Of a DNA stretch of 25,172 nucleotides, positions 25,104 to 25,172 are shown piece by piece; within the stretch, counting starts at the first letter, position 1, and each line of letters begins with the position of its first letter. The notes under the pieces were generated by a model. That model worked only from the letters and a program-made list of their open reading frames with translations. It searched no databases and was not told where the DNA came from. The position numbers and the translations under genes are program-made. This DNA is from a virus: IMG/VR virus record IMGVR_UViG_3300033571_020901, positions 1-25,172 of that record; one strand, 5' to 3'.

Positions 25104-25172
25104 ATGACAGTAGGTATTACATTTAGCTCGTTTGATTTGTTACATGCTGGCCATATCCTCATGCTTGAGGAA
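25104..25172 (+). CDS. Nucleotidyltransferase (cytidylyltransferase-like), 5' end only
   Basis: The first 23 codons are visible before the window ends: MTVGITFSSFDLLHAGHILM. The HAGH segment after F-D-x-x-H is the HxGH nucleotide-binding motif of the cytidylyltransferase superfamily (TagD, NadD and relatives), and the arrangement fits glycerol-3-phosphate cytidylyltransferase-like enzymes common in phages. Substrate cannot be told from this fragment. GAGGT lies before ATG 25104. Confidence 0.8.
   Translation, partial: MTVGITFSSFDLLHAGHILMLEE

Overview
This window reads as part of the genome of a large, lytic T4-like tailed phage (myovirus type). The right end carries a T4-type replication block in one direction: family B DNA polymerase (gp43), a small ORF, the UvsX recombinase, a small ORF and the gp41/DnaB-type helicase. 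Other phage hallmarks are 15 tRNA genes that all encode their 3' CCA, tightly overlapping small genes, an Hsp20 and a dCMP deaminase, a holin/endolysin pair on the opposite strand, and T4-type late promoter octamers (TATAAATA). The host is probably an alphaproteobacterium. That is inferred from a GapR (DUF2312) homologue and an alphaproteobacterial-style outer-membrane beta-barrel protein; it is not proven.

Layout. 1-3861: tRNA genes interleaved with small genes (methyltransferase, GapR, winged-helix protein, hypotheticals). About 3877-10130: a compact, co-directional operon of small membrane proteins followed by CsgF, CsgG, a curlin-repeat protein, a FecR-domain protein and a CHASE2/class III adenylate cyclase. 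10155-11285: an early promoter, four coupled small genes and two tRNAs. 11286-11770: about 485 bases without a convincing gene but dense in hairpins, with a perfect 8-bp loop-to-downstream complementarity, so probably a large structured RNA. 11774-14590: YkgJ-type cysteine-cluster protein, peroxiredoxin, outer-membrane barrel, FkbM methyltransferase, zinc ribbon and small membrane proteins. 14674-17466: zinc metallopeptidase, tandem small membrane/cysteine proteins, dCMP deaminase, Hsp20. 17465-19139 (minus strand): terminator, M15+GH19 endolysin, holin. 19225-25172: replication/recombination genes and the start of a nucleotidyltransferase.

The standout is the curli-like block. CsgG is the outer-membrane export channel, CsgF its extracellular partner, and the repeat protein a plausible amyloid substrate. 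The downstream FecR protein and CHASE2-cyclase would add envelope sensing and a cAMP output. Together they look like a phage-borne module that assembles a surface fibre and signals to the host cell. Its purpose (superinfection exclusion, aggregation or biofilm, host reprogramming) is unknown. The segment lies between two exact 56-bp direct repeats (2134-2189 and 10193-10248) that cover the leader and N-terminus of two small genes, each behind an early promoter. This suggests gain or loss by homologous recombination.

Regulation is unusually legible. Seven putative early promoters share a TGTAC(A/T)-like -35 box (one is TTTACT), an invariant 17-bp spacer and an AT-rich -10. Three TATAAATA late-type boxes are seen; the one serving the lysis genes lies exactly on the -10 of the oppositely directed polymerase promoter.
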